Source: Acidobacteriaceae bacterium | GTDB lineage: Bacteria; Acidobacteriota; Terriglobia; Terriglobales; Acidobacteriaceae | Assembly: GCA_003134435.1 (NCBI GenBank) | Contig: PLBE01000098.1 | Span: 1 to 40,271 of the forward strand | DNA: 40,271 bases | Direction of reading: 5' to 3' | Shown: positions 24,262-31,538 of the stretch, one piece after another | Layout of the letters: each line of letters opens with the position of its first letter | How positions within the stretch are numbered: the first letter of the stretch is position 1 | The notes under the pieces: generated by a model | Database searches by the model: none | What the model was told of the DNA's origin: nothing | Seen by the model: the letters and a program-made list of their open reading frames with translations, nothing else | Translations under genes and position numbers: made by a program

Positions 24262-25856
24262 TGCGCTCCCTCATTCAGCCAGGATTGTATGAGTTTTCCC
24301 GTCGCCGCCGGTTCACTCTTCACTTTTTCGACAAGCTGCTTCTTGATGGCAGCGGCACGCTGCTGCTCCTCCGACAACACTCCCTGATTTTGCCCGGGAC
24401 TAAGTTCCGCGCCAGCGCCCGACTTCTGGTTGGCGAGGCGCGCCGGCAGCTCTTTGAAGGTGGTTAGCAACTGTTTTTTCATCGGCCGGAGCAGCAGGAC
24501 ATACGCCAGCAAGAACAACAGGATCAATGCCGCATACCGAACCATGCTCGACCAGTCGTTCAGAGTGACTCGTATGCGCTCAGCCGCGCTAGGCTTAGCC
24601 GGTGTCTCCACCGGCGTTTGTTCAAAAGAAAGATTCTCGATGGTCAGGCTGTCTCCGCGACTGACATCGACTCCGATCGCCGCTTTGGCCAGATCTTCAA
24701 TTTGCTTCAGTTCATCCGGCGTGCGCTTGCGGCGGGACTCGGTTCGTTTCCCGTTCTCCTGCTTTACGTCGATCGCATCGTCCACCAGCAATGCGGCTGA
24801 GATCTTTCGGATTCGACCGGCAGGTTCCACTGTATGCCGGACCACCTTGTTAACCGCGAAGGTATTGCTCTCGCTGCTGGAAAGTTGCGCCCCGTCTCCA
24901 CCATCAACCGTCGCCGTTTTGGCGCCGCCGTTCCCGCCCGGGACATTACTGGATGTCCCCGGAACGCCGCCGGCCATGCTGCCGCCAACCTGTTCTTCCG
25001 ATTTTTGGGTAGCCACGGCAACCGCGCTTTTCGGATCGTACGTCTCTTGACTCTCCTCGCTGCTGCTGGGGTCATACTCTACATTTACGCTCGCCCGCAC
25101 ATGCTGTGGACCCACCACCGGCTCGAGCGTCTGCAGCAGTCTGGCGGTGTATTCCTCTTCCAGGCTGCCATCCGCCGAAAACGAGCCGTGCCTCGGGCCG
25201 CCCAAAGGCCGGTTTGTATCGGAATCGATCACCGTGACGTTCTCCGGACTGAGCTTGTCGACCGCCCCGGAAACCAGTCGCGCAATTCCAATCTGCGTCT
25301 CCTGCGAAAGCCGCCCGGAACGCAACTTGAGAATGACCGACGCTTTGGCTGGACGCTCCCGGTCCAGAAACACGGAATCCGTGGACATGACAAGGTGGAC
25401 GCGCGCACTTTCGACATCTCTGAGCGTCTGAATCGAACGCTCCAACTCGCCTTCCAAAGCGCGTTGGTAGTTCACCTTCTCGTCGAACTCGGTTTGCCCC
25501 CAGTTGAGCTTGTCGAACAACTCAAATCCCAGTCGACCGCTGTGCGGCATCCCGTCCGAAGCGACTTCCATGCGACTCGAATCAAGTTTGTCGCTCGGCA
25601 CGTTGACACCTTTGCCATCCGTCGAAATCTGGTAAGCGATATTTTTTGCCGCCAGCTTCGCGCCCAGAGCTTGAGCATCGGCTGGCTCCATGCCCGTCAT
25701 CAGAGGAACATAGTCCGGTGTGGAGATCAGATGCGCAAAGGCAGCCAGGATCCCAATCGTCAGCACCACGGCGCCAGCCAGCAACAATCGCTGCTTACCA
25801 GTGAGTCCGACGACAAAATCGGTCAGTTGCTTCTGTACCTGGTTCAGTGACGGCAT
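24258..25856 (-). CDS. fliF: FliF, MS-ring protein
   Basis: FliF forms the MS ring in the inner membrane. It is 532 residues. The first membrane helix is LLLAGAVVLTIGILAAFAHLIS (about 24-45). The ring-building motif SRMEVASDGMPHSGRLGFELFDKLNWGQTEFDEKVNYQRALEGELERSIQTLRDVESARVHLVMS is classic, and the second helix is YAALILLFLLAYVLLLRP (about 440-458). The cytoplasmic C-terminal tail that binds FliG ends IQSWLNEGA. It follows fliE by 29 bases and overlaps fliG by 4. A Gly/Ser-rich insert lies at about residue 285-330. Confidence 0.97.
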   Translation of the reverse strand: MPSLNQVQKQLTDFVVGLTGKQRLLLAGAVVLTIGILAAFAHLISTPDYVPLMTGMEPADAQALGAKLAAKNIAYQISTDGKGVNVPSDKLDSSRMEVASDGMPHSGRLGFELFDKLNWGQTEFDEKVNYQRALEGELERSIQTLRDVESARVHLVMSTDSVFLDRERPAKASVILKLRSGRLSQETQIGIARLVSGAVDKLSPENVTVIDSDTNRPLGGPRHGSFSADGSLEEEYTARLLQTLEPVVGPQHVRASVNVEYDPSSSEESQETYDPKSAVAVATQKSEEQVGGSMAGGVPGTSSNVPGGNGGAKTATVDGGDGAQLSSSESNTFAVNKVVRHTVEPAGRIRKISAALLVDDAIDVKQENGKRTESRRKRTPDELKQIEDLAKAAIGVDVSRGDSLTIENLSFEQTPVETPAKPSAAERIRVTLNDWSSMVRYAALILLFLLAYVLLLRPMKKQLLTTFKELPARLANQKSGAGAELSPGQNQGVLSEEQQRAAAIKKQLVEKVKSEPAATGKLIQSWLNEGAQ

Positions 25857-25885
25857 ACTTTCAATTTCGACACACTAGAATGCAA

Positions 25886-26191
25886 CTAGAACTGCAACTT
25901 GGACACTTCCTGGTACGCGTTCACGATCTTGTTGCGTACCTGCATCATGAGTTGAAAAGCGATGTCCGCTTTCTCTACCGCAATCATGACATTGTGAACA
26001 TCCTGCCGGTCGCCCTGTACTAATTCCGTGACTTTCTGATCTGAGTTATCGCTGAGGTCGTTCACCTGACGGATCGCGTCTTTCAATGTGTCCCCAAAGC
26101 CGCCGCCAGTTCCCGAACTCGACGGTGTCGTTGGGTTAGTCGGCGAAGTTCCGGGAAAAGCCGGCAGACCGGGAGTAATTGTGTTGTTCAT
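25886..26191 (-). CDS. fliE: FliE, MS ring-rod adaptor
   Basis: FliE joins the MS ring to the rod and is among the first proteins exported. The 101-residue product has the family C-terminal half, VNDLSDNSDQKVTELVQGDRQDVHNVMIAVEKADIAFQLMMQVRNKIVNAYQEVSKLQF, with the hallmark H-x-x-M-I-A-x-E-K-A-x-x-A-F-x-L-x-x-x-V-R-N-K-x-x-x-A-Y-x-E. The N terminus is Pro/Thr/Gly-rich and disordered. It lies 21 bases after flgC in the conserved order flgB-flgC-fliE. Confidence 0.96.
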   Translation of the reverse strand: MNNTITPGLPAFPGTSPTNPTTPSSSGTGGGFGDTLKDAIRQVNDLSDNSDQKVTELVQGDRQDVHNVMIAVEKADIAFQLMMQVRNKIVNAYQEVSKLQF

Positions 26192-26212
26192 CTGCGTTAT
26201 CCTTGAAGAACC

Positions 26213-26656
26213 CTATTTCAACAATTCGATCGATTGCTGGATCATCTGCTTGGACGCCGTGATGGCGGAAGCATTAAGCTGGTAGGAGCGCACCGCTCCC
26301 ATCAAGTCCACCATCTCCTGAATCGGGTTGATCGCTGGGTACGCCACATATCCCTCTTTGTTAGCATCCGGATGTCCAGGGTCATACCGCATCAACGACG
26401 GTGTAGGATCGTCCACGACACGTTGCACTCGCACGGCGGGCTGAGCGTTGCCAAGCGTCGGATGGAACCCAGCCAGCATCATCCGGAAAGGCAGATTCCC
26501 CGAGGTTGAGAATACGACCTCTTTCCGGCGGTAGGGACCGCCCGCCGGAGTGTGCGTGGTTTCCGCATTGGCCATGTTCGCAGCCACGACCTCGGCCCGC
26601 TGCCTTTCCGCAGCTAATGCCGATCCACTGATCTCAAGCGTCGAAAACATGCTCAT
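26213..26656 (-). CDS. flgC: FlgC, proximal rod protein
   Basis: FlgC is a proximal rod subunit. It is 147 residues with the D0 start STLEISGSALAAERQRAEVVAANMANAETTHTPAGGPYRRKEVVF and the conserved middle GHPDANKEGYVAYPAINPIQEMVDLMGAVRSYQLNASAITASKQMIQQSIEL, the FlgC signature. Its ATG overlaps the flgB stop by 4 bases. No cysteine is present. Confidence 0.96.
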   Translation of the reverse strand: MSMFSTLEISGSALAAERQRAEVVAANMANAETTHTPAGGPYRRKEVVFSTSGNLPFRMMLAGFHPTLGNAQPAVRVQRVVDDPTPSLMRYDPGHPDANKEGYVAYPAINPIQEMVDLMGAVRSYQLNASAITASKQMIQQSIELLK

Positions 26657-27015
26657 ACCTTGCCTCCCTCATTGATCGCACTTAGTAGGTTGTGAAACTC
26701 ATGCTGCAGTAGCTGAATACCTAGGCCAAACTGCATCTGCGTTTCCGCCAGCAGCAACCCTTCGCGGTCCAGGCTGACGTTATTTCCGTCCGGCCGTTCC
26801 AGAAGCCCGGGAACCGAGCGCGCCACCGGCAGGAAAGTGTCGTCGCCGCCTGCCGACGCCGCCCGTTTCAACTCGCTGCGAAAATCCAGATCCTTGGCGT
26901 GGTATCCCGGAGTGTCGATATTCGCCATATTTGCAATCACCAGTTTGTGGCGCTGCGAAGTTACATCCAGCGCCTTCTCCAGCAGGTTCATCATGGGAGT
27001 CGATACGTCGTTCAT
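26653..27015 (-). CDS. flgB: FlgB, proximal rod protein
   Basis: FlgB is a proximal rod subunit. It is 120 residues: LEKALDVTSQRHKLVIANMANIDTPGYHAKDLDFRSELKRA is the N-terminal D0/D1 motif, and ETQMQFGLGIQLLQHEFHNLLSAINEGGKV is the C-terminal helix. Its ATG overlaps the stop of the response-regulator gene by 4 bases. The first structural gene of the locus is thus translated directly with its likely transcriptional activator. Confidence 0.95.
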   Translation of the reverse strand: MNDVSTPMMNLLEKALDVTSQRHKLVIANMANIDTPGYHAKDLDFRSELKRAASAGGDDTFLPVARSVPGLLERPDGNNVSLDREGLLLAETQMQFGLGIQLLQHEFHNLLSAINEGGKV

Positions 27016-28412
27016 GCATACCTCCTCGGTGGCAGACCATGTTCGCGAATCTTGTTGCGGATCGTCCGCAGACTTACACCCAGCATCTCGGCGGTGCGCG
27101 TACGGTTGCCGCCGGTAGACTGCAGAGTTGCTTCCAACAAACGGCGCTCGACTTCGCGCATCGAAGATCCGGGCGGAGGCAGTGCCGCCGAAACCAGGGG
27201 CTTGGTCCGCGAACCCGCCACACCCGGGAGCTCGCTCTCCAGATATTCCGGGCCAATCTCACGACTGTCGCTTAAGGTGATCACCCGGCGCACGAAGTTT
27301 CCCAACTCCCGCACGTTTCCGGGCCAGTTGTGCGCTTGCAGGCCGGCTACGAACTCAGGATGCAGGAGCGGCACAGGCCGTCCAGCTTCGCGGGCGAACT
27401 TTCGCGCGAAGAAATCCGCCAGCTCAGGTATATCCTCCCGGCGCTCGCGCAGCGGCGGCAACGACAGTGGAATTACGTTCAGGCGATAGTAAAGATCGGC
27501 GCGAAATTTTCCCTGTTCGATCATGCCTGGCAGCGAAACATTGGTCGTGGCAACGATGCGGATGTTCACATGCGTGGTACGCGTATCTCCAAGCCGTTCA
27601 AACTCGCGCTCCTGCAGGGCCCGCAGCAACTTCGGCTGCAGCTGAAGTGGCATTTCGCCGATCTCATCCAGCAGCAAGGTCCCGCCGTCGGCTAACTCGA
27701 ATTTGCCCGCCTTGGAAGCCGTGGCACCGGTGAACGCCCCGCGCATGTGGCCGAAGAGTTCGCTTTCAAGGAGATGCTCCGGCACCGCAGCACAATTCAC
27801 CGCGATGAACGGCCGGTCCCGCCGGTCGCTATTCTCGCAGATATAGCGCGCAAAGAGCTCTTTCCCCGTGCCGCTCTCAGCCTCGATCAGAACGTCGGCG
27901 TCGGTTCGAGCAGCGTGGCGTGCGCGCTCCAATGCCCTTAACAGGTTGGCGGAACTGCCGATAATCGCTCCCGACGGAATCGCTCCGTCTGTTTGCCCCC
28001 CCGAGTAACTGACTGCGCGCCGCATAACTCGTTCAACAGCCGACTCCAACTCTTCAAACGAAATTGGCTTGGTCAAGTAATCGCAAGCGCCGCCGCGCAT
28101 CGCTTGCACTGCTTCCGGAACACTGCCAAAGGCGGTTAGTACGATGACGGCAGTCGATGGGCTGGAAGACTGCAGCGAGCGCATCAACTGTAAGCCATCC
28201 CCATCCGGCATGCGTACGTCTGTGACCACCAGCGGAAAGCGCCGAGATTCCAGCTTGCGCAAGGCCTCTGTACTTCCCCCGGCAACCTCCACATCCCAAC
28301 CCGCGCGCTGGAAATTTGTGCGCAGCGCCATGCGCATGCCGGGCTCATCGTCCACCACCAAGACGGACTTCGCGGTTTGGCCGATCCCTTGCCTGTTCAC
28401 CAGTTCCGTCAT
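27012..28412 (-). CDS. NtrC-family sigma-54 response regulator (FlrC/FleR/FlgR-like)
   Basis: A 466-residue activator with three domains. The receiver domain (about 16-125) has DDE at 21-23, phospho-acceptor Asp65 in [10 protein letters not shown], and Lys115 in LTKP. The AAA+ domain (about 150-390) has Walker A ESGTGKE, the sigma-54-contacting GAFTGA loop at 225-230, and Walker [13 protein letters not shown] Fis-type helix-turn-helix (about 418-462) reads [34 protein letters not shown]. It activates sigma-54 promoters when phosphorylated. Located between the histidine kinase and flgB with 4-base overlaps, it is most likely the flagellar regulator corresponding to FlrC, FleR or FlgR. The CTAGGCA-N5-TGCCTAG palindromes are its likely sites (inferred). 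Confidence 0.93.
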   Translation of the reverse strand: MTELVNRQGIGQTAKSVLVVDDEPGMRMALRTNFQRAGWDVEVAGGSTEALRKLESRRFPLVVTDVRMPDGDGLQLMRSLQSSSPSTAVIVLTAFGSVPEAVQAMRGGACDYLTKPISFEELESAVERVMRRAVSYSGGQTDGAIPSGAIIGSSANLLRALERARHAARTDADVLIEAESGTGKELFARYICENSDRRDRPFIAVNCAAVPEHLLESELFGHMRGAFTGATASKAGKFELADGGTLLLDEIGEMPLQLQPKLLRALQEREFERLGDTRTTHVNIRIVATTNVSLPGMIEQGKFRADLYYRLNVIPLSLPPLRERREDIPELADFFARKFAREAGRPVPLLHPEFVAGLQAHNWPGNVRELGNFVRRVITLSDSREIGPEYLESELPGVAGSRTKPLVSAALPPPGSSMREVERRLLEATLQSTGGNRTRTAEMLGVSLRTIRNKIREHGLPPRRYA

Positions 28413-29650
28413 AGGACCGGAAACTCCATACGGAACGTCGTGCCGCGTCCCAATCGGCTTTGCACCTTGATAGTGCCGCGGTGTTGCTCCACAATTCGCT
28501 GGCAGACCGCAAGACCCAGGCCGGGAGTCTGCCCGGTGGTAGTGAATCCCATCTCGAAAATATGCGGCAGATTCTTCGGCTCAATCCCACAGCCTGTGTC
28601 AGCAAACTCGATCACGGCGCTTCGCCCGATCTCCCCTACTTCGATCCCAGCCGAAATGTCTATTTGGCCACCCAGCGGTGTATGTCGTAACGCATTGCAA
28701 GCCAGGTTGAGTAAGATTTGTCTCAAGCCACTGAAATTGCCGGCAATCTGCGCGTCCTGCAGAGTTTCTCGTAAGCGGAGCTGCACCCCTTTTTGCTGGG
28801 CCAAAGGAAGGATAAATTCCACCGCGCCCCGAAGCGCCGAGCCAAGTTCCAAAGGTCCCATTTCCTGGGCCGCAGGATTGTGGAAGCACAGTACGTTATT
28901 CACAGTGGCGGAAAGCGACCGCACTCCGGCTCTAAGGTGCTGCACGCACCGCTTCGAATCGTCACCCAGCCCCGGATCGCCCGCCAGGCAACCGGTCAAC
29001 AACTCCAGGCTTCCCAACGGATTGCGGATCTCATGGGCGAGAACAGTTGCCATTTCAGCGAGCGCCACTACGTTCCGTGAGTTTTCGCGCTGCCGCTCCA
29101 TGTCTTTCTGCGCCGTCACATCACCGATGATCAGAACCAGACACGAAGACTCGGCCTTACTGTTTCTTCTCCCAGAGTCCCTGACGGGGCTCGTCATTCT
29201 GCTATAGCGAATCGACAGACACAGTCTTCGTCCGTCGTTATCGACCGTGACTTCCTGTTCATAGTGCTCCCACGGTTCGCGACAGATATTCTTCACCGCG
29301 GCTTGCACGCACCCGGGAAGGCTGCCCCATTCGGCCGGTTCCGCGGCATTGAACAAGCGTCGCGCCTCCGGATTCAACAGAATCACTTCCTCGTTTTCGG
29401 TCTCAAGTACGGCCACGCCACAAGGCGAGGCATCCAGAATTTGTCGCAGCATAGCCCGCATGCGTTCGGTTTCCGCTACGCTGGAGGCAAGTGCGCGATT
29501 CCGCTCCTCGAGTTGCCGGCGCAACTCCGCCACCTCTTCGTGTAACTGCCGATGAGAATCCTCCAGCCGGTTCGCCGCCCCAATGAACGCGGTAAACGCA
29601 TCCGCGAGCTGACTCTCCTCGATTTGTGGCGTCTGCCTCGTGACTTGCAT
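28409..29650 (-). CDS. Cytoplasmic PAS histidine kinase (FlrB/FleS/FlgS-like)
   Basis: The cognate kinase of the NtrC-type regulator. From ATG 29650 it is 413 residues. An N-terminal coiled coil (about 28-70) and a PAS domain (about 70-180) are followed by the phosphorylation box VLAHEIRNPLGSL (His at about 206). The catalytic domain has the N box LNLACNALRHTPLG, the G1 box DTGCGI, the F box FEMGFTTTG and the G2 box TPGLGLAV. No membrane helix is seen, so it senses a cytoplasmic cue, as FlgS (export apparatus state) does. The frame is open to 29713, but that start would precede the predicted transcription start near 29681. The start has only a weak GAGA ribosome site. Confidence 0.9.
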   Translation of the reverse strand: MQVTRQTPQIEESQLADAFTAFIGAANRLEDSHRQLHEEVAELRRQLEERNRALASSVAETERMRAMLRQILDASPCGVAVLETENEEVILLNPEARRLFNAAEPAEWGSLPGCVQAAVKNICREPWEHYEQEVTVDNDGRRLCLSIRYSRMTSPVRDSGRRNSKAESSCLVLIIGDVTAQKDMERQRENSRNVVALAEMATVLAHEIRNPLGSLELLTGCLAGDPGLGDDSKRCVQHLRAGVRSLSATVNNVLCFHNPAAQEMGPLELGSALRGAVEFILPLAQQKGVQLRLRETLQDAQIAGNFSGLRQILLNLACNALRHTPLGGQIDISAGIEVGEIGRSAVIEFADTGCGIEPKNLPHIFEMGFTTTGQTPGLGLAVCQRIVEQHRGTIKVQSRLGRGTTFRMEFPVL

Positions 29651-29665
29651 TGGATTCTCGTGAGA

Positions 29666-29686
29666 ACTAGGCAACATCTGCCTAGT
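29666..29686 (-). promoter_or_regulatory. CTAGGCA palindrome over the kinase-operon start site
   Basis: A 21-bp perfect inverted repeat with 8-base arms (ACTAGGCA and TGCCTAGT) and a GATGT centre, read in the direction of transcription. It begins 6 bases after the -12 GC of the sigma-54 promoter, so it covers about -5 to +16. Its inner 19 bases are identical to the copy at 30386-30404. Confidence 0.82.
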
Positions 29687-29691
29687 CGATA

Positions 29692-29707
29692 TGCAACAGC
29701 TCTGCCA
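29692..29707 (-). promoter_or_regulatory. Sigma-54 promoter of kinase-regulator-flgB unit A
   Basis: Minus strand TGGCAGA-GCTG-TTGCA, matching TGGCACG-N4-TTGCA with two differences and GG-N10-GC intact. The predicted start is near 29681, within the palindrome, leaving a leader of about 30 bases to ATG 29650. Confidence 0.82.
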
Positions 29708-29820
29708 AAACACTGCAACTGCCGCAGGGCAATGTCGAACGTAACGCGAGGCGTGAGAAAAACCCGCCAGTGGAAGTGAGGATAACGCTTCTAAATGCCG
29801 ATGGTAGCCAGGACATGTCG

Positions 29821-29860
29821 TCAGAGATCGTTAGAGGTCGTTAGAGATCATTGAGCTGAC
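29821..29860. repeat. Four 10-bp tandem repeats upstream of the PilZ gene
   Basis: Consecutive decamers TCAGAGATCG, TTAGAGGTCG, TTAGAGATCA and TTGAGCTGAC, with consensus TTAGAGATCG; the first three are close copies. Period 10 puts each copy on the same face of the helix. They lie between the divergent kinase and PilZ genes and could be an operator array, but this is inference. Confidence 0.6.
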
Positions 29861-29928
29861 CCATTGCTTGTTAGTTGGAAATGAGAGCGCCGACGTGGTT
29901 CCTGTTTGGAAATAGTCGTGCTACTAAG

Positions 29929-30288
29929 ATGAATCTACTTATGGAGAGCAAGCCAAGAGTGACGGACAAAATATACAACTACGGTTACAGGACGCCGCGT
30001 TTCCCCATGGATTTCAGCCTACTGCTGCAGACTAACGATCGGCTTCCTGCGCTCTTGGAAGCGCACTGCTCAGATCTTAGCGAGGATGGGTTGGCAGCTG
30101 AGATCGCGGCTCCTCTCGAGATCGGCGCTAAGGTGACACTCATACTGACGTTGCCTGGAAATCCTACTGCTATCAGACTCAGCGCGACCGTGACCAATCA
30201 GAACCCCGGCGGATACGGCTTCGCTTTCATCTTCTCTTCTCCAAGCCAGCGTAACTATATTTCTGACTATCTCGCAGCCGAGCGCTAG
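29929..30288 (+). CDS. PilZ-domain protein
   Basis: A small (119-residue) PilZ domain, the fold that commonly binds c-di-GMP. Motifs: YRTPRFPMDF near residue 21, and CSDLSEDGLAAEI near residue 48, which fits (D/N)-x-S-x-x-G. A beta-barrel segment follows, KVTLILTLPGNPTAIRLSATVTNQNPGGYGFAFIF. The N-terminal arginines are spaced RxxR instead of the canonical RxxxR, so c-di-GMP binding is likely but not certain. Three in-frame ATGs (29875, 29929, 29941) are possible and none has a good ribosome site. 29929 is a compromise. It is transcribed divergently from the kinase operon and may act as a YcgR-like brake or a regulator of motility. Confidence 0.72.
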   Translation: MNLLMESKPRVTDKIYNYGYRTPRFPMDFSLLLQTNDRLPALLEAHCSDLSEDGLAAEIAAPLEIGAKVTLILTLPGNPTAIRLSATVTNQNPGGYGFAFIFSSPSQRNYISDYLAAER

Positions 30289-30363
30289 CGCTTGTTTGTT
30301 CAGCGGAAGCGTCTCAAGGCCATCGTCCGAAATAAGCCGGTTACCCAATCTTCTCTTCCACTT

Positions 30364-30379
30364 TGGCAAGTCCCGTGCA
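30364..30379 (+). promoter_or_regulatory. Sigma-54 promoter of the CheC-like/FliN gene
   Basis: Plus strand TGGCAAG-TCCC-GTGCA, with GG-N10-GC intact (consensus TGGCACG-N4-TTGCA). The predicted start near 30390 lies inside the palindrome at 30385-30405. The leader to ATG 30518 is about 128 bases. Confidence 0.8.
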
Positions 30380-30384
30380 TCGCA

Positions 30385-30405
30385 GCTAGGCAGATGTTGC
30401 CTAGC
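30385..30405 (+). promoter_or_regulatory. CTAGGCA palindrome over the CheC-like/FliN gene start site
   Basis: GCTAGGCA-GATGT-TGCCTAGC, a 21-bp perfect inverted repeat starting 6 bases after the -12 GC. The orientation and spacing are the same as at the kinase-operon promoter, and the inner 19 bases are identical, including the non-symmetric centre. Confidence 0.82.
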
Positions 30406-30420
30406 GCTCATGCTGGTCTA

Positions 30421-30516
30421 ATGAAAATCCTAGGGATGAGGTATCGGGTGCCACCGTTCAACGCCACCCAACTCGGAACGGCAATGACTCTCTCCGGCCA
30501 GCAAAGGAAGCAATAA
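30421..30516 (+). CDS. Possible leader peptide before the CheC-like/FliN gene
   Basis: A 31-codon frame (MKILGMRYRVPPFNATQLGT and 11 further residues) lies entirely within the predicted 128-base leader. Its TAA stops one base before the ATG of the next gene. No good ribosome site precedes it. It may couple translation to the next gene or be chance. Confidence 0.25.
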   Translation: MKILGMRYRVPPFNATQLGTAMTLSGQQRKQ

Positions 30517-30517
30517 C

Positions 30518-31342
30518 ATGGCCACCATTACTCCGGGAACGCCGCCGTACATTCTGGTGGAATCTCTTCGGCAGGCAACCAGCGACCGATTCTCCCAGAC
30601 TATGGGCACGAATTGGACCGTCGAGATCGATGCCAGCGCTGTTCTCCCACCTGGGGAGGATACCGTTCTATGCTTTCAGCTGTCGACCTCCGGAGAACTT
30701 GAAGGCAATGCCTTTATCAAGATTGGAACCACGGACGCAATCTACTTGGCTCAAAAATTACTTGCGGAACCGGTCGATCCGTCTGCGGGATTGAATCAGG
30801 ATCGAAAAGAAGCGCTTCGGAAACTGCTGGGGCAGGTCGCAAACCAGGCCGCTAACAGCCTGGGTATTCGGTTCGGTGAGGCCAAGATAGAAGTAGAAGT
30901 AAGCGCGATCGAGCCTCCCCTGTCACAGGGTACGAGCATCGCAATGCTGGCCGCGGAAGCCTCGTCCAAGGTGACCATGTACTTGGAGCTGAGTCCGGAA
31001 CTCCTAGCCAGCCTGGCATCCGCAGAGACCGCGGCGCCGGCACCGGTGGCAAGCGCCAAGGAGTACATTGACGTGGCGCCTCATGAACCGAACCTCGGCC
31101 TCTTGCTTGGAGTCAATCTGAGTCTCACCCTTCGTTTCGGGCAACGCGTTCTGCCGCTGCGAGAGGTACTGGACTTAAATGCCGGCGCCATCGTTGAGCT
31201 TGATCGCGAAGTACGGGAACCGGCCGATCTTCTTTTGGGCGATAAGGTCATCGCTAGAGGAGAAGTGGTCCTCGTCGATGGGAATTACGGTCTTCGAATC
31301 ACCGAGGTAGCGGACGCGCGCCAGCGAATCGGAACGCTATAG
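30518..31342 (+). CDS. fliN: FliN/FliY-type switch protein with CheC-like N-terminal domain
   Basis: A 274-residue protein of two parts. Residues 1-165 resemble CheC/FliY phosphatase-family folds: GELEGNAFIKIGTTDAIYLAQKLL, then DRKEALRKLLGQVANQAANSLGIRFGEAKI, analogous to the E-x-x-N helix. The CheC catalytic Asn/Glu pattern is not clearly kept (LLGQVANQ). Residues about 192-268 are a SpoA domain: NLGLLLGVNLSLTLRFGQRVLPLREVLDLNAGAIVELDREVREPADLLLGDKVIARGEVVLVDGNYGLRITEV, the FliN signature. An AGGAAG ribosome site is present. With its own sigma-54 promoter it is probably a C-ring subunit. It may work with the short FliN at 16790 and, without a local fliM, could take over part of FliM's role (inferred). 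Confidence 0.82.
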   Translation: MATITPGTPPYILVESLRQATSDRFSQTMGTNWTVEIDASAVLPPGEDTVLCFQLSTSGELEGNAFIKIGTTDAIYLAQKLLAEPVDPSAGLNQDRKEALRKLLGQVANQAANSLGIRFGEAKIEVEVSAIEPPLSQGTSIAMLAAEASSKVTMYLELSPELLASLASAETAAPAPVASAKEYIDVAPHEPNLGLLLGVNLSLTLRFGQRVLPLREVLDLNAGAIVELDREVREPADLLLGDKVIARGEVVLVDGNYGLRITEVADARQRIGTL

Positions 31343-31449
31343 ATTGACACTGACCATCCCCAACCGATCCGTCCGTCCATGTACGTACAGCTTAAGGGTC
31401 GCACTCTTGGGACATCTTCGTCGTTGACCCTTGGTAACTCTACTTTCAT

Positions 31450-31476
31450 TAAGCCAATCTCTGGTACTGCCGATAA
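31450..31476 (+). promoter_or_regulatory. Sigma-28 (FliA) promoter of the repeat-protein gene
   Basis: GCCGATAA (31469-31476) is a perfect sigma-28 -10 box. Eleven bases upstream is TAAGCCAA (31450-31457), which shares only TAA and position with the consensus TAAAGTTT. The predicted start is near 31483, 56 bases before the ATG at 31539. Confidence 0.6.
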
Positions 31477-31538
31477 GGTTACCGCAGGATCTGAGTCCAG
31501 ATTATGAGTCAGGCGCAAGGGCGCCTCGGGAGAAAGCC

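Noticed and set aside
30280-30300. AGCGCTAGCGCT palindrome at the PilZ stop followed by TGTTTGTT, considered as a terminator.
   Set aside because: The palindrome leaves no loop for a stable hairpin, so it is not a convincing terminator.
31379-31507. A 42-codon plus-strand frame between the CheC-like/FliN gene and the repeat-protein gene.
   Set aside because: It has no ribosome site, has no recognisable product, and spans the predicted sigma-28 promoter.
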